Made by a program: the position numbers and the translations under genes
Origin: DASYLJ01 sp036009625
Lineage (GTDB): Bacteria > Desulfobacterota > Binatia > DP-6
NCBI GenBank assembly: GCA_036009625.1
Contig: DASYLJ010000096.1
Location: forward strand, 62,001 to 126,000
Length of the DNA stretch: 64,000 nt
Direction: 5' to 3'
Notes under the pieces: generated by a model
Databases searched by the model: none
The model's input: only the letters and a program-made list of their open reading frames with translations
What the model was told of the DNA's origin: nothing
Shown: piece by piece, positions 62,873 to 64,000 of the stretch
How positions within the stretch are numbered: the first letter of the stretch is position 1
How the letters are laid out: each line of letters starts with the position of its first letter

Positions 62873-63199
62873 CCATCGGGGTTTTCGGGCTCGCGGGGTC
62901 GCACGCGACGAGCGTGGTGCGGCGCGTCGAGCGCGCGCGTCGTCGATGACGGTTCGCGCACCCCAGCGGCGACGTGCGGGCGCGGCAGGCGGCGTCTGGT
63001 GGTCGACTCGAATGGCGAGAATGCGTCGTGCCAGGACCTGTCAAGCCTTTTGCAGGAACATACCTGACGAACAGCCACCTGTTTGGCCGAGCGACGTCTA
63101 GCGAAGATGGCGGAGACCTCTGCAACGACCATCCAAGCGCCGCCGGCCTGCCAGCGGCGAACCCACTCAGACCCACCACCGTCCCCACGCACACAGGGA
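62873..63199. other. Non-coding gap, no recognised content
   Basis: About 330 bases between divergent genes. Open frames here are Arg/Ser/Pro-rich, without a start signal, ribosome site or resemblance to known proteins. No tRNA, strong hairpin or repeat was seen. Confidence 0.4.
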
Positions 63200-63227
63200 T
63201 TGCGCCGCGCCGCTCCCCCGATACACA
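63200..63227 (+). promoter_or_regulatory. Possible glgX promoter TTGCGC-N16-TACACA
   Basis: The -10 ends nine bases before ATG 63237. Short spacer and weak -35, so tentative. Confidence 0.3.
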
Positions 63228-63236
63228 TGACGCCCT

Positions 63237-64000
63237 ATGGCGAAGCGGCAGGTTCGCGAAGGTCTCCCCAACCCGCGCGGTGCCACCTGGGACGGCAGCG
63301 GCGTCAACTTCGCGCTCTTTTCCGCGAACGCCACCAAGGTCACCCTCTGCCTGTTCGACTCCAGCGGGCAGAAGGAGATCGAGCGCATCGAGCTGCCCGA
63401 GTACACGAATGAGGTGTGGCACGGGTACGTGCCCGACGTCGGACCCGGCCAGTTCTACGGCTACCGCGTCGACGGCCCCTACGAGCCCGACGCCGGTCAC
63501 CGCTTCAACGCGCACAAGCTCCTGCTCGACCCCTACGCGCGCGCGCACGCAGGCAGTCTGACGTGGGACCCCGCCGTCTTCGGCTACAAGATGGAGTCCG
63601 GCGACGACCTCACCTTCGACGACCGCGACAGCGCGCCGTTCGTTCCGAAGTGCGTCGTCGTCGATCCGAACTTCGACTGGGACGGTGAGCCCGGTCGCAG
63701 CGCGGTGCCGTGGGATCACACCATCGTCTACGAGGCGCACGTCCGCGGCGTCACGATGCAGCATCCCGGCGTGGCCGAGAATCTGCGCGGCACCTACGCC
63801 GGCTTCGGCACGAAGGCCGTCGCCGACTACATCAAGTCGCTCGGCGTGACGACGGTCGAGCTGCTGCCGATCCACACCTTCATCAACGACAGCTATCTGC
63901 TCGACAAGAAGCTCACGAACTACTGGGGCTACAACAGCATCGGCTTCTTCGCGCCCGACCCGCGCTACGCCGCCGACGTCGCCAACAGCCTGCGCGAATT
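63237..64000 (+). CDS. glgX: Glycogen debranching enzyme, N-terminal part
   Basis: The first 254 codons of a GlgX/isoamylase-type enzyme, cut by the window end. An N-terminal CBM48-like domain (about 10-110; GLPNPRGATWDGSGVNFALF, KVTLCLFDSSG) leads into the GH13 barrel (TIVYEAHVRGVTM, VTTVELLPIHTF, NYWGYNSIGFFAPDPRY). It hydrolyses alpha-1,6 branches of glycogen. ATG 63237 is chosen because family similarity begins there; the ATG at 63227 is in another frame. Confidence 0.92.
   Translation, partial: MAKRQVREGLPNPRGATWDGSGVNFALFSANATKVTLCLFDSSGQKEIERIELPEYTNEVWHGYVPDVGPGQFYGYRVDGPYEPDAGHRFNAHKLLLDPYARAHAGSLTWDPAVFGYKMESGDDLTFDDRDSAPFVPKCVVVDPNFDWDGEPGRSAVPWDHTIVYEAHVRGVTMQHPGVAENLRGTYAGFGTKAVADYIKSLGVTTVELLPIHTFINDSYLLDKKLTNYWGYNSIGFFAPDPRYAADVANSLRE

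Noticed and set aside
63227..63229. ATG 63227 as glgX start
   Set aside because: It is in a different frame; GlgX similarity starts at ATG 63237.

Overview
The window is very GC-rich (by eye about 70%), with few gaps, ATGA/GTGA start-stop overlaps and many GTG starts. The gene mix suggests an uncultured bacterium from the former Deltaproteobacteria and relatives (Myxococcota, Desulfobacterota or Binatota-like). It includes secreted CSLREA beta-helix proteins with Thr linkers, Cys-rich 'CEDRT' repeat proteins, YVTN-propeller/dihaem peroxidase fusions, DUF1329, MAPEG, CaiB, a sterol-desaturase-like membrane enzyme and sigma-54/NtrC control. The placement is inferred from protein style; no rRNA or tRNA gene was seen. 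I found no phage, insertion sequence or CRISPR array. The strand is a normal chromosome segment with an accessory middle part (27-54 kb).

Layout. 0-16 kb: a double GT2-TPR glycosyltransferase and a TPR partner, a DsbA-like thiol protein, two SDRs, a flavin reductase, a DUF1329 exported protein, a MAPEG protein, two lipoproteins of the LpoB/CsgG type, a zincin, a CaiB CoA-transferase operon and a Tat-exported multicopper oxidase. 16-19.5 kb: a tight three-gene operon of a LuxE-like acyl-protein synthetase, a LuxC-like acyl reductase and a class III aminotransferase. This is a plausible acyl to aldehyde to alkylamine pathway, divergent from the multicopper oxidase across a shared palindrome. 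19.5-22 kb: an ECF sigma factor divergent from DoxX and a dihaem cytochrome, with mirror-image promoters. 22-27 kb: a fatty acid hydroxylase, pyrE, prfB (with the programmed frameshift) and modABC. 27-45.5 kb: mostly secreted proteins around an NtrC-type regulator and its sensor kinase. 45.5-53.4 kb: two hybrid histidine kinases, one of 1919 residues with a nine-copy HAMP array. 54-60 kb: housekeeping genes lnt, ybeY, phoH and alaS. 60-64 kb: an SRPBCC protein, an orphan membrane protein, a DUF222/HNH protein and the start of glgX, cut by the window end.

Two regulatory patterns run through the window. First, at least eleven genes have a TTGnnn-N16-18-TAnnnn promoter whose -10 ends only 5-8 bases before the ATG or GTG, with no Shine-Dalgarno site. 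That is the architecture expected for leaderless mRNAs, and it settles several starts (for example alaS at GTG 59903). Second, four 16-base sites close to TGGCACG-N4-TTGCT (sigma-54) sit before genes for exported proteins on both sides of the NtrC/kinase pair, suggesting a local sigma-54 secretome regulon. Neither pattern has been tested outside this window; both rest on reading the sequence by eye.
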